From positions 12,793,121 through 12,857,120 of the forward strand of contig OX393568.1 in assembly GCA_947652115.1 (NCBI GenBank): a stretch of 64,000 nucleotides of DNA, in the 5' to 3' direction. The notes below the pieces were generated by a model. That model was not told the DNA's origin. It searched no databases and saw only the letters and a program-made list of their open reading frames with translations. This document shows positions 36,777 to 49,117 of this stretch, piece by piece. Within the stretch, counting starts at the first letter, position 1; each line of letters opens with the position of its first letter. The position numbers were made by a program, and so were the translations under genes. Source of the DNA: Blastomussa wellsi. Taxonomy: Eukaryota; Cnidaria; Anthozoa; Scleractinia; Plerogyridae.

Positions 36777-37061
36777 TTAATAAAACTGATTTGTAGGCCC
36801 AGGATTTGACTGCACATCTCCACTCAATAATACAATTCTTCTGGATAAATGGCGCGTTTTCATGTGGAGCTGTCTCAACTTTCTGAAAATATTACCTTCA
36901 GCATACATGTAAATGCCAAAGAAAGGTGACTTTTTATGCTTTGCTGTCCTTGTATGAACAATAAACAAACTTGGCCTACTGTAACACTTCTTCGAAGAAA
37001 CCATCAAGTTTGACCTTGAGTATTGCTCAACGAAATGAAAACAATGATATCCATATATCAT
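36777..37061 (-). pseudogene. Fragment with 2A-like motif, probable LINE 5' coding remnant
   Basis: The frame ends RIVLLSGDVQSNPGPTNQFY. GDVxxNPGP followed by a coding continuation is the ribosome-skipping 2A-type sequence carried near the start of ORFs in several invertebrate non-LTR retrotransposons (canonical D-x-E-x-N-P-G-P, here Q in place of E). Preceding residues are basic and hydrophobic. It stops shortly after, so the rest of the retrotransposon is missing. Confidence 0.45.
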
Positions 37062-37661
37062 GTCCTTCAGTACAGATGATTTTCGGACATTTCTTATTGT
37101 ATAATTTTACTTCATTTCTAGTCTTTTTCCTATTACCAAGTCTGGTAACCATTCACATGCTGCAAGTTTTAAACACAATGCAGTACGATAGCAGAAGACC
37201 TTAAATTACCCCAGCTGATAAAGCATCCATTCGAATATACTGCATTCTTCCAGCTGATTGATTCGTCGTCGTCCAAAATGATGTCCCAATGATCGGTTGC
37301 TTATTTGTTTGATATTGTCACTTTTACAAATCTGAAGCCCAGTTCTTTGCTGTCGAGTATCCTTTGTCACATTTCCTTTCTGTGCTAGACCTCTACAGAT
37401 GTATTTTGATCAAGGATGAAATGAAAGGAACGCAAAACCATCTTGATAATTCCAACACACATGGCGTTAATTGCAGGAATGGCTCCGGGACACTTAGATT
37501 TTTTTCCACAGAGGTGGAATCGATCCCGGGTCACTCAGACCAAGAGCTATTCCAACTAACCACCACACTACCGAGGCCCGCCTGCCAAACACCGAAAATT
37601 TTAAGAATTTATCGTGTTACCCTTACCATTCTTGAGAGCTAGCCGCATAACCGCAGTTCTT

Positions 37662-37765
37662 AATAGGCTAACCGGAGTGCTATAGTAGGCTAACCGGATT
37701 GCTTAATAGGCTAACCACAGTGCTCAGTAGGCTAACCGCAGTATTATAACAGGCTCACCAGGGTG
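37662..37765 (+). repeat. Short degenerate tandem repeat, ~27-bp unit
   Basis: AATAGGCTAACC(G/A)(G/C)AGTGCT-type unit repeated about four times with drift (TAGGCTAACCGGAGTGCT, TAGGCTAACCGGATTGCT, TAGGCTAACCACAGTGCT, TAGGCTAACCGCAGTATT). Confidence 0.7.
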
Positions 37766-38478
37766 ATTTGTGGTCTAATTTAGCTAACCAAACTCGTTCC
37801 CAGTGCATTCCGAGCCCGGAGCCATTCCTGTAATTAAGCGCTACTTTCCAACACTACGGACGCCATTTAGGATTTATATCAGACTCGTACCCAGTCGCTA
37901 TTTACGTAAAATTGCTGCCTTTGCCCTACCCCCCAATTATATGCACAGAAGACAACACAGAACTTTGAAGACAAAATTAAACCTGGTAGGGGAGGAAGGG
38001 GAAAACGTGTTTAATCCAGGTTTAATGCATAAATTAATTTTCTAACTGAATGGAGTGAGTGAGTGCATCAATTTGTGGTTCACTCCTATACCTCATAGCA
38101 TGACTTGCGTCATACCATGAGGTAAAAAGAGGAGGTGCAATCGGATTCCTCATTTATTAAGCTTTCAGAAAATGTATACTTTAGGGGGGGTTCATTTTTA
38201 AAGCTTCGCCATGAAAACGTGCTAGTGTGAGGTGGTCAATTGAGATATACTGATACCTTAAAAGGCAGTATCATGCTATTTTTAGTAACATATTGAAAAT
38301 AAAAAATTGAAAATCCAAAGGGTGCTTTTCGGTTAATAGAAGCTGCATGATAATGATAAAAAATCCTTTCATGTATGGAAACTGTTTATATCATTTATTG
38401 GCCTGATTTAAGAAACAATCATAGGCAAATAGTGCTCTTTGATTACATTGTGTTTTAAATATTAACAACTAGATTCAG

Positions 38479-38550
38479 CTTGAAAGCAGTAAGTCACAGC
38501 TGACATTAGCTGTACAGCTGAAGGAAACTACAAACAAAAGACTCAGTGAG
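38479..38550 (+). CDS. Host-gene coiled-coil exon C
   Basis: Acceptor TAGATTCAG (ends 38478) and strong donor GAG/GTAAGT (38551). 24 codons in phase 0-0: LESSKSQLTLAVQLKETTNK then RLSE. Continues the heptad-like character and the phase of exon B at 9234, 29 kb upstream. Confidence 0.6.
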
Positions 38551-39643
38551 GTAAGTGAGCAGAAGTATCCGATCTAATGTTAATATTTGTTCATTCGTTT
38601 GTCTATTTATTTTTCCAGAGAATCCAGATGATTTTTATGGATTATTATTTTCCTTTGTGTTTTCCTAAGGGGAGTGTTCATTGTGTATAGTGATTTAGCA
38701 TACAAAATTACAACAGTAGGGATTAACAGTGTTTTACCAATACGATACCTGTTTCACGTATGGCAATTAGTCTATTTCAGGGTTGAGGGGTGGAGGTGAG
38801 CAGTGAGGGGTGAGCAGGCCACCCTCTATCAGCAATAACTACTCCCCTATTCCAGAGATATTTCATCTACAAATATCTGCTATTGGTTTTCGTTACATCA
38901 CTGTTTCCCTTATAACACCCAGATTATTTCTTTATTTTTTTTTTATTTCCTATTTTTATGTCAGATGTGTTCACTGATCATTTCTTTGGCTTCCCATTTT
39001 TTAACTTTTGTCATGATCAGTTTTCGCAAATGACAACAAAAAGAAGTAAGTAAAATTATGGTTTAGTCGGCACATAATGGAAATATACTGAGAACGAGTG
39101 ATGCAGCCAAGATGGCTTGCCTGCTCGAGATGTATGTGTTGCATGTAATTCTTTTATCCTGATGTGTGGGCAGGTTAGAGATTTGTCAGTCAAAACATGT
39201 TCTTGTGTGGGCAATTTACAATTTTAACTTTCGTCACAGCAACAGCAGTGCTACTCGCACAGTCCCAGGTTTTTTATTTAAGTCACCAAAATTGCAAAAC
39301 TCTCACTCTCACCCCGGGGCTCTCACCCCTAAAATAGATTTGCTGTGGCACTGGCGGATCATATTTTTGACACGCCACATTTGCTGTTGTCTTTTTCCGG
39401 CTATATGGTCAAATACTTTAATATTATGCTGTGAATCTTCCAGTGACGTGGTTATTGTCAGTAATCATTTAAGAATTTAATGATTGCAAGGTAACGGTCA
39501 GGGGTGAGTGGAAATACTCCTGGTCATTTCATGCTACGGAAACCAGATAAGCTCCAGCAGTATGGGCCACTAGGATCAACATAGACTCTACCTTTACCTT
39601 AAGACCTGTTGGTATATATATATAGTATATAGTATAATTACTT

Positions 39644-39780
39644 CATAGAAAGTGCGGCGTACAGATTTTTATCCACGAGTTGCAAAACTTTGGAAAACGA
39701 ATGAGTGAGCGCAGGGGACGAGTGAGTTTTCCAAAGTTTTGCGACGAGTGAATAATAATCCGTACAAAGCACTTTCTATG
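39644..39780. mobile_element. Foldback element
   Basis: CATAGAAAGTGC at the left pairs with GCACTTTCTATG at the right; inside, GCAAAACTTTGGAAAAC pairs with GTTTTCCAAAGTTTTGC around a ~30-bp centre. No coding capacity; the flanks are AT-rich. Confidence 0.65.
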
Positions 39781-42700
39781 CTGTAATTTGTTTATTATAT
39801 ATAATGAGTACTCAACCATTGTAAACTTAAAGCGATTTTTCTAGTCTATAATTAAATAGTTAAATAGTTAAAACAAAGCTGCAAATGTATTCTGATGGTT
39901 TTTAAAGCGAGATCTCTTTTAAACAGAAAAGAAAAATTACAGCAATGACAAGCTATCGTAAACAAGAACTTTATTTAAATAGCGCTATAAAACACACGGT
40001 GTTAATACTTTTTAAAAGAAAAGCTTTTGCTATGGCATCGAGAAACGCCGCCACAACTGAATCAACTACTGCGCGCAAATCCACTGGCGAATTTTTGAAC
40101 AAAAATTGTGATAACACAAGGAGTCGTGCATCCATATTCAAAAGTGAAATATTTACTTTACCCTGGTGTTCCCAAGAGTGCTTGAATTTTCTTAGAACGT
40201 CCATGGCTGCGTTGTATCAAAGCTACAATGGCTTTCCCTTAGCGATTTTTAGTTTGTCTTCGCTCCGCCTGGAGAATGATTTTAGCATTTCCATATCATA
40301 ACTGTGTTCTTAAGGTTTTGCTTGGCGTGTTTCTGATGGCTTTCCTTTCCATAAAGTTCTCAAAAGTACGAAATTTGTAGCCAAAACATTCTTTGAGAGC
40401 TTGCAAACTTGCAGCGCGTTGTTTTCACAACCTCGTTGGAAACCATTTGAATTCCCACTCTCTGATTGGTTAGGTCGTTCTACTCTTGATGCTGATTGGT
40501 TATATTTTTCACAACTGAAGAAAGCTATACGCAAAGCTGATTGGATGTATCGCTTTTCTCACATGTGAAAATATAGCAGACATAGAATTCTATTTGCAAG
40601 GTTTATTACCTGAAATTGTCGCTATATATATAATAATTAATAATACTGCTCCTGTTAATACTCACCCTCTGAATTGTTGACAGCAGAACAATAATTATTT
40701 ACCCCAAATTGCATCACCAGATAAACAATTAAGAATTAAGTGTTAATTTCACTAATTTTCAAAGATTTTGCAGACACAGCTCAAAATCTCAAAATTCAAT
40801 TTGGCCAAATACTTTTCATGTTGGTTGACCCTAGTCCCATACTTATGCCAAGGATATTTATTTTCTCAAATAGTCAATGGTTTCAGAGAAATCAAATTAA
40901 ATTGTTATTCGTTATATTTTTTTGGGCAGCTTAAATCTTAACATTACATGGAGCAAAACGCTGCAAAAGAATTAGTTTTGGTAATAACAGCGATTTTTAT
41001 GAATTTTTTAAGTAAGAATTAGTTGACACACGACCGAGTTAAGGGGAGACTGGGGCTAGTGATGTCATTCCAGTAAATGGATGCCAGGGACAAGAAAGTA
41101 GATGAGAAGATCTGGATAGATCAGAAGGATAGTGCAGAATTTTCGTAGATTGGCAATGAAATAACTTTTTATACGTTTGTTTGTTTGTTTAGATTTACAT
41201 GTGTATTACGCAATTGTAACGAGTGCTTATGATTTTATTCCGTCTAATTTGCTGACCATTTACTCAGTCCGTGTCCCTTTTACTGAGCTAAGCTCACAGA
41301 AATATACAACCTCCTGTTCAAAGACTTACTATTTGCATAAAGAATTCCTTACAAGTTGCAGTGAAAAAATATAATATGAAGGATTAGGTAGCGAAAGATT
41401 ATCAGCAAATTTCTTGAACCTTCTAAACTGGGAAATACTTTTTCTGTGAACCATTATAGACACTAGTTGATGTGGCATAGTGTTACAGGTAACAAACTTT
41501 ACCTAAACAGCAAAATTAATACACCGAATTGCTCTGAAGGTTTGAAGAAAAATATAACACAGTTACTTGGAGGAACTATTTAGTCTGGACTCACGAATGG
41601 ATTATTTCCAGTGGCTATTCGTTTAGGACCCGACACTATTCATATGGTAATCTTCTGGAGCATCTTGTTCGAAGTTAAGATTCAATTGGGAATATCTTAC
41701 CTTGATTTTTAAATGCTTAAAGTGTCTTCATTAAATATATCAGGCAGCACAATATCTTGTTTGTATCTGTCCTTTGAATCCACAAGATCAGTATAAGCAA
41801 ATGCGAAGTGCCGCAAAATGAGTCGACCGTTCGCATTGTACATGTAAACAGATTGAGCTAATTTACCATGCAGTGTGGTTCAAATCACACTGGCTAGCTT
41901 TCATTTGGCTGAACTTCAGTAATTTGTTGCTGGATTGTACGTCTTTTTGCGGAGCTGTGAGAAAAAATATGAAAACTGAAAATCAATGAGACTGTCGAAC
42001 ACACTGAAGGCAAAGCTTGATAACAAACGACTTGCCGTAGCCAGTTGATAAATTAAGGAGTGTATCTCTCTTCCCTTCAGTAAATAAGTTTCCCTTCACA
42101 AATTCAGAACTTGCTTTCATCTAAAATGAATTTACCAGAGAAATCTCTGACTTGGAGCAAAACCAATCGTCCCTGGCATGGCGGCGGGAGAAGCGTCGTG
42201 GGGATTTTAGTTGATAAAATCTGATTGGCTAAGTGGCGGTCAAGGTGAAGGTCGGCTTTCCGGGTTTTTTTTGGCGAAGCGGCGGAAAGGAATGTTGGCC
42301 TCGGTTAAGCAGACGTTAGTGGGGACAAGTGTAATGCAATCCCCTAATAACGGCTGCGTAGGAGACTAATTGAAACTCTAATTTCATCTTTATTCATGCT
42401 TCGTTGCAGATTCGCTGATCAAACCTGGCCATGAAATCTTGTTTGTTGAAGTGTTAAGTGTACACCACTGAGAACTTGATCGGCTCTCACAATTTTAAAT
42501 GCATTTTCAAGCTCAGAACGAAGCCACAACAACTCAACACAAGGGAAGCGATGTGCGTGCGACTGATGTCCTGGAATGACGTCACAAAATGCGCACGTTC
42601 CAGGATGGCTTTAAATTTCTGCCGTTTTAGTGCCTTGGGATCTTTTGTTACTGTACATAGCAAATTTTCACTGTCTACCAGTCCACCATTTTGTAAATGT

Positions 42701-43209
42701 GCAAGGATGCACTTCAAAGATTGCCACTGTCCCATACATGTTTGCTAAATTATCACCTTTGTAATATGTTTCAAAGGTTAGTATGAATAAGCTTATTCTC
42801 ATACAAGGAAAATCTAGACTTAAACTGAAGAGACTTCGGATATAGAAATGCATCGAGCATCGTCATCAATATTATTGATGAAATTTGCCATGACTCACCT
42901 GATGACTTGTTTGACCTCCGCAACATGGCTGGTTTGCTTGTTTTCTTTTGTTGCTAAATGTGAAATGAATCTTCTAGTAGTGTGATTGCTTGCAAAACAA
43001 GTTACAACATTAAGGTACTCCGAAAACTTTTGTATGCTTTCACTGGTCGATGTAATTGAATGTCAATACGTGCATATGGTCCAGTTTTCTCTGCCTCTTC
43101 AGGCAATAGCTCAACAATGGAATGTTCCCTCCACTTTTTAACGAAAAGGGAAAGGATCATTGTAATTGTGACACTAATGATCAATACTGTCAACTTGATT
43201 CGACCCGAA
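39781..43209. other. Host intron, no gene recognised
   Basis: AT-rich DNA with short open frames only. I see no domain motif, no good splice-site pair with coding-like content and no long repeat. Confidence 0.4.
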
Positions 43210-43745
43210 AAAAGATCATACTAGTCATTGTTGATCAGAAAATTGCCTCTCATTAGTGAAAAGGTCCCCGTAAAGGTTGTCAATTCGAGCTCCTTGATTT
43301 TAAAACACCAAAGAAGGGTGTCTTTTTGATCGATTCGTTTGATTGTTTAAGAGCTGACAAGAACAAAAGCATCCTTCGCAAAAGGGAACATAAAATCGAT
43401 CTATTTGTCAAATCTTCAATATTTTGTTACATTCAACATGTGGAGTTGTCAGTCGGAAAATTGAATCTCATAAGTGGGAAATATTTTGAAAATATTTTTT
43501 GCTGGACCCCAGTATTTGATTGTCGATTTGACTGCTATTATTTTCTATCTGACAAGTGGAGCTGTCATCTTAAAATTGCATCTCATTAGTGGGACATGGA
43601 AATATTTGTAAGGTTGTTGGTTTATGGCCCCTGTTTCAGATTGTCGATTTGATCAATACATTCAATTTGTCAAATGGACTGCTATTTTTTCTATCTGACA
43701 AGTGACGTTGTCAATAGGAAAATTGTATCTCATTGGTGGGACCAG
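43210..43745 (+). repeat. Degenerate tandem repeat, ~130-180-bp unit
   Basis: A motif AATTG(A/C)ATCTCAT(T/A)AGTGGGA recurs (about 43455, 43575, 43720, with a related ATTGCCTCTCATTAGTG near 43240), preceded in two cases by TTCTATCTGACAAGTG and by GATTGTCGATTTGA. Copies are diverged. No coding. Confidence 0.5.
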
Positions 43746-43904
43746 GGCTCCACTGAATTTATCAAAACACTGGGGTATACGTTTAGACTAACACGTTTTA
43801 AAATCAACATGCTTTCATGTGACACCAACACCATTTGTTGTTATTGATTGTTGTATTTTGCTAGCTCATGGCTAAAAAATCATGTTGTTTGAATTACAGT
43901 AAAA

Positions 43905-44460
43905 ACTTGTATATAAGAACCTACAACCTGAAATTTGGCATTTACCGGTAAATACCCAAAAATATAAGAACCTATAAGAAGAATAGGTTCTTATACAAAA
44001 AAATCACTCCAATTTTGTTAGTTAAAATTCTGGATTTTATCTGTGTGAAAAACGTATGACAAAAAGTTACAATGACTCCATGAGTTCTCGTAGCTCAGTG
44101 GACAGAGCGCCCACCCGGTGTTCAGGAGGTCATTTGTTCGATTCCTGTCGAGAATTTTTCTTTGTCCCATGCTCGTGTCATGTTGATAAATTAATCTTTC
44201 ACATGTTTTCTTTGTTTCACATTTTTTGGATATTCACTAGAAATATGTTTTGCACAAAGCTACAGTGCAATATATGAACAATTTAGCAATCAAGGCACGC
44301 ATTGTTTTGTTGAAAATACACGTGCTAAACCATTATGTATTAGTAGTACAATATTTCTGCCAATGATTGCACTACAACAATCTCTGAAAAATAAGAACCT
44401 ATTAAGAACCTAATTTTGGGTCCCACAGTTTTAGCTAAAACTGTGGGCCCCAAAATTATA
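43905..44460. mobile_element. Foldback element with a nested SINE
   Basis: Several TATAAGAACCTA motifs and their inverses (ATAGGTTCTTAT) occur at 43912-44000 and 44393-44412, and the right end is a palindrome, AATTTTGGGTCCCACAGTTT then TAGC then AAACTGTGGGCCCCAAAATT (44412-44458). The SINE at 44076-44210 lies within it. A non-autonomous DNA transposon is the simplest reading. Confidence 0.45.
44076..44210 (+). repeat. tRNA-derived SINE, solo copy
   Basis: Same family as the 2559-3232 array: CCATGAGTTCTCGTAGCTCA, a B box TGTTCGATTCC (one mismatch to consensus) and TTTTTCTTTGTCCCATGCTC through ATTAATCTTTCACAT. Lacks the long 262-bp unit's second half. Confidence 0.75.
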
Positions 44461-44600
44461 TCAACTGCAAAATATGTTTCCTAGACGCATCACCGCGGAG
44501 TTTGTCTTTCCTACATGTATTTCCATAGGTGTGTTCTTGCGAAATGTAAACTTTAGTATGAGTTAAGTATATATGCAGGCACTTCGTATTGTATGTTAAA

Positions 44601-46902
44601 CTCCCTGACGAAGTGTGTGTTAGTCACACAAAATGCATAGGAGAAATAAAGACGTTATATGACTACAGTTCACAGAGTGCTGCTCACTAGATAAGTTTTT
44701 ATTAAATCGTCTTAGTTGATACTAGAAGAAGCCACATGTCGAACGAAACTGGAAATAGCTGCTCAGGACCAAAGCGCCGCCGTTCCTCAGCACGGTTGGA
44801 TTCAAAGCCACTTCCAGAGAGTGGCTGTCCCAGCCTAGATTCCACGATCGAAACTGTTCTTCGAAAGGCAGTTCGGCTACGAATGGATACCGATAAAGCC
44901 CATTCTAACCTCTTGTCCAGAGTCAAGTGGCTAGAGGAGCGTTTGAGTAAGGACACCATTCCAACTGGCCTAAGGATCGCAAGTATCCAAGCCAAAGGCA
45001 AAAATGTGGAAACGCTGCAAGCTAAATTCAATTAAATTGTTCACAAGTCAGAAGTCAAGATGCTGTAAGCTACTATAGAGAATCTCTGCTCTGAGATTAA
45101 ATACTACCAGGAAGCCATCCGCACCGCTTTTGCCAACGTCAATGGCACTATAGCACGCTGTAAAGTTGAGCTCCTGAAAAAATGAAATATCGGAGTCAAA
45201 AGCAAGCAGTCTCGTTGAGGCCTCCGAAGCATTTGTTGTGCGGATCACCAAAGACACTGCAGTCTCTAGAGCTTCTAAAGCTCTTCAAACAGAGATCAAC
45301 CGCAAGGTATCCAGAAGTGAAAAAATGGATGACAGCGAGGTTTTCGTGCCTACGGAGGAGTCCATCAAAGACATTGTCCGAAACGTCCTTCATGCTATGG
45401 CCACTACGAAACCACCAGAAGGGAATCGTAAAGTCCCTCTCGTGGCAAAAAACTGGCTGCAAACACAGTGGCAAGCAACGTCAAAGTCACCCTACGAACT
45501 GAGAAGGCAAAAGATCCAGGTCGAAATCATCGTCAAAAAGCACCCAAGGAAAAGGTTCTGTCCACGTAAAATAGACAGTCGTTCTCTGAAGGAGAAATGG
45601 TTGTTCACGATGGCTAGAAGACCGCTATTCAATTTATTACCACGAAACTCAGAAATCCATAACTTCACATCTGTTCAGCTTACTGATCGTCAGTCCAAGG
45701 TCTTAGGCATGGGATTAAAGTTTAGACCTTCGCTTCCACCCCCGAGTGCTGCTCAGTTCGATCTGCAGATCAAAGACTTCTTTTGGAGAGTTCGCCTTCA
45801 ACATACGTTCGCCAATTGTTTTCAAGACCCGGATTTCAACCCTAGACTTTACGTCCCAACTGGCTGGAATCCACCATGAGAAAACCTAGACCTTGAAGAC
45901 AAATTCTTCACTGTCTGCTGGGAGCTACGTGAGAGCAGTGCTGTTAAGATACCACACTGGAAGAACAATCTTACTAAGCAGGAGCGAGAAGAACTGCAAG
46001 AGCTGAAATCCAACCCAAACATTTAAGTCTTTCCTACAGATAAAAACCTGGGGCCTTTGCTATTGTCTACAGATTGTGGTCAAGCTGAGACTCTTAGACA
46101 TTTGCATGACGAGCTGTCATATCGTAAAGTCACGCAACAGGACTTGTATGATAATCGTCTTAATGTTATTGACTCTCGCAAAAAGCTTTGATCTATTTAT
46201 AGTAGATTTATCTCCTAATGTAGCTCACTTTTTGCATAGTTTCGATCATTTTGTTAGTCCGGCTAAGTTTCACGTTATCCCTAAGATCCATAAGAATCTT
46301 ATGGCCAGAACACCTATCACTGCTTCTCATTCATACATTACTAGGCCTATTAGTATTTTTATCGACGAGCTTACTAAGCCTAAAATACGCATGCCTACTG
46401 TTCTTAGGGACTCGGGTGAGCTAATTCGATTATTGGAGAACACTGTTTTACCCAATACCGATTGCTTTCTTGTCACGGCGGATGTCATATCCCTGTATCC
46501 AAACGTGGATATGAAGAAAGCACTTATCGCACTCGACCTGCTTCTCCAGGAAGCAAGAGTTCCCTAGTGTCCATTATTGATCCAGCTCGCCCGGTTAGTT
46601 TTTGATAATAATTATCTATCTTCAGAATTTAGTCTGGATATTTTTCATCAAGTGCTTGGTATCACAATGGGCATGCCTTCTGCAGTTACAGTAGCTAATG
46701 CTTTTATGTTTCATCACGAGAAGGATAAAAGGGAAAAGTTCTGGAAGCGACTACAAGTTAGGGGGTATCCATTCTGATTTCTGCTAACATTGTTGGACTG
46801 TGCATTAGTCACACGAAACCCATAGGAGAAATAAAGAAGTTATACAACTACAGTTCGCAGAGTACTGCTCACTAGTTAAGTTTTTATTAAATTGTTTTAT
46901 TA
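44601..46902 (+). mobile_element. Penelope-like retroelement with direct terminal repeats
   Basis: A ~105-bp direct repeat (44601-44708 and about 46795-46902; shared TTAGTCACAC, GGAGAAATAAAG, GAGT(G/A)CTGCTCACTAG and AAGTTTTTATTAAAT) flanks Penelope-type coding remnants, like the pLTRs of these elements. Coding runs left to right on the plus strand and is broken by many stops and shifts. Confidence 0.7.
45238..46777 (+). pseudogene. Penelope-like reverse transcriptase, degenerate
   Basis: The upstream segment (45238-45879) holds RRPLFNLLPRNSEIHNFTSV, QLTDRQSKVLGMGLKFRPSL and DPDFNPRLYVPTGWNPP, typical of the PLE N-terminal region. After a frame break, AKFHVIPKIHKN (RT2a/3-like), TRPISIFIDELTKP and the motif A block NTDCFLVTADVISLYPNVDM follow, then (46577 onward) LARLVFDNNYLSSEFSLDIF and the motif B-like GITMGMPSAVTVANAFM. 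The motif C region and any GIY-YIG endonuclease are missing. Confidence 0.75.
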
Positions 46903-48897
46903 AAAAATTTTATTAAATTGTCTTAGGCAATTGTATGTGTCATCGTTCTGTACAAAATCTTGTTTTTGTGGAACCTTATTGAGCACAAAATCAAAATTTA
47001 GCTCCAATAGACAATATTTGTATTCTCCAACGGCCCTGGGGCCAGAGCTTTCTGAACATGAATGCGACGCTTGGAAATACAAAGAAACTTGAGGAAAATT
47101 ACAGCTCGGGTGCGGAAAACCAAAAAAGCATGAAAGTTGCAAGGCTCTGGAGTTTGTAAGTGATCTGCAGGTTAGAGGAATACCTTAATTAAGCGAACAT
47201 GCAAAAAGATTTGGTAGGAGTGATCAAGAAGATTCACAGATTAATTGATCTGACAGGAGATTGGGAGTCAGTCGGGAGTCAATATCCCCAATCTGTGGCG
47301 AAATACTTTTTAACTATTTTGTTTAAAAAATTTGCTAAACTGATTCTGTTTAGTCTTTGATGACCATCTGATTTCGCTTTCACCAAAAGGGGGGAAATAC
47401 TGGAGAAACTACAAGTAAATAAATTTCTCACTTGCCGGCACATTTCTTTGATCTCTAAACTGACCAAAACTTCCAAATTCACCTTCGTTCCGAAAACAAG
47501 CTTTTCATTTTACTTTAGCGATATTGGTGTCCATAGTTTGAAGATCATTTAATTTTCTCCCTGCAAAAAATGTCTATAAGTTAACAGAATTGTAAATAGT
47601 AGAAAGTAAACAACTTGTGTGCATGATGAGTAGCCGTTCAAGTCTTCTCTGCCAGTCCTGCCACATTTTTTTTTTGCATTTTTGTTTAATTCTGGTATTC
47701 CTCTTGCCTGTAGATCACTGTTAAGCTCCAAAACATTGAAGCATTTAATGCTGTTTTGGTTTTCTGACACCCAAGCTGTAATTTTCCTCATGTTTCTTTG
47801 TATTTTCGAGTGAAGTTCCCCACATTAGCCTCGCATTCATGTTTAGAAGGCTCTCGCCCCAGGGCCGTCAGGAATATGAATATTGTCTATTTTGGTGAAG
47901 AAGCCTTGTAAAACCTCAAATCCATGTTACAAGAGAGTCCTCTTTCGTGTATCATGCCTTTGCTCTTGTCGGCTCTCAAACAATGGAACAAGTCCATTTA
48001 AAGGACACACTACATTTGGTGTTTTTAAAGCGAGGAGCCTGAATCGACAACCTGCACTCAGGTATGTCCAGGATTGACCGGTAATGAGATGCAAGCTGTT
48101 TATTACAAGCATGTAAGGGATGAAATACCATAATTAAGTTTTATTTTGTCTATTAGCATTCGCTGCTTACAAAAATTTGGAAAATCCAACATAGAAGATA
48201 TTTTGTTTAGTTTTCCAGTTAAAGGTTAATGTTCCAATTCATTGACTGTGACAATTCCCTGTTGTTTCATCCGATTAACCATAACCATTCTTGTCAGATC
48301 ATAACTGCAAAAAACATTGTACAACCTGAGTTAGCCTTTTGTTAAAGTGTCTGTACAGCCAAAAGCGATTGTTTCGAATTTGGTATCTCCAGAATGCGTA
48401 GAAAACTATTCTGAACATTTTTTCAATTCCGTCACTTTTCACCCCAAAATCAATCTTTAAATTTCCCGCCTTGGCCACGCCCAATGAAGTTGACCGCATT
48501 ATCGAAGATTCGTGATGAATGATGTCACTTCAGGCAATTTTTTTCTTTGAGTCAGCAGAATTTGAACACCTGAACAACACAGCTATCAGACATTATTAGG
48601 ATGAAATCGCTTTCAATTAATTATATTTCTGAATTAACAGTGAAATGAACTGACAGGAAGATTTCATGCTTCCTGACTTGATGTCACAGCCCGTTCTAGA
48701 GACAGGCCTCTTTTTAGTATCAACTCCCGGTCATTACATTGGGCGTGGCCGATGTGGGAACTTTAAAGCTCTATTTTGTGGCAAAAAAGTTCCAGAATCC
48801 AAAAAATTAAATTGGAATACAATATAAAGATACAATATATGCAATATAAAGATACCAAAAGCATAAAAACCCTGTAGGCCATATAGACACTTTAAAC
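46903..48897. other. Spacer, no gene recognised
   Basis: AT-rich. Diverged repeats of a motif GTTTAAAG/CTTTAAACTG recur, but nothing codes in a way I can support. Confidence 0.4.
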
Positions 48898-49117
48898 TGT
48901 TATCTACCTGCACTATTTTTAGAGTGATTAATGTTGTAAAAACTAAATTATCTTGTAGGTAATCCAGCTTTTTGAAATGTATAAGATAATGTTTAGTTAA
49001 GACTTTTCAATAACTTTACCTAATTGCTTAGAATCGTGTTTTCGGCTTAAAAGTAATAGTGTTCTTTGGTTGTTCTTGGAGTAAAACGATACTGCTGGAC
49101 CGAAGCTCTGCCTGTTG
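48898..49117 (+). repeat. 5' LTR of degenerate Gypsy element
   Basis: Aligns with 53996-54232: shared TACCTGCA, GAAATGTAT, AGACTTTTCAATAACTTT, CCTAAT(T/C)GCTTAGAAT, TTCTTTGGTT and AAGCTCTGCCTGTTG. Begins TGTTA. Heavily diverged. Confidence 0.65.

Larger units (their letters stand above)
35166..38257. mobile_element. TTAA-flanked DNA element, 3.1 kb, putative
   Basis: GGTATCAGTATACCTCA at 35166 and TGAGATATACTGATACC ending 38257 are inverted (one mismatch in 17), and each is bordered by TTAA (35162-35165, 38258-38261). TTAA target duplications are typical of piggyBac and Kolobok elements. Terminal repeats are short and no transposase was recognised inside, so it is non-autonomous or degenerate. 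Confidence 0.5.

Noticed and set aside
39945..40301. 118-codon plus-strand frame
   Set aside because: No motif; the opposite strand is equally open and the flanks are AT-rich repeats.
45048..45474. Minus-strand frames in the Penelope-like region
   Set aside because: Antisense of the plus-strand PLE coding remnant.
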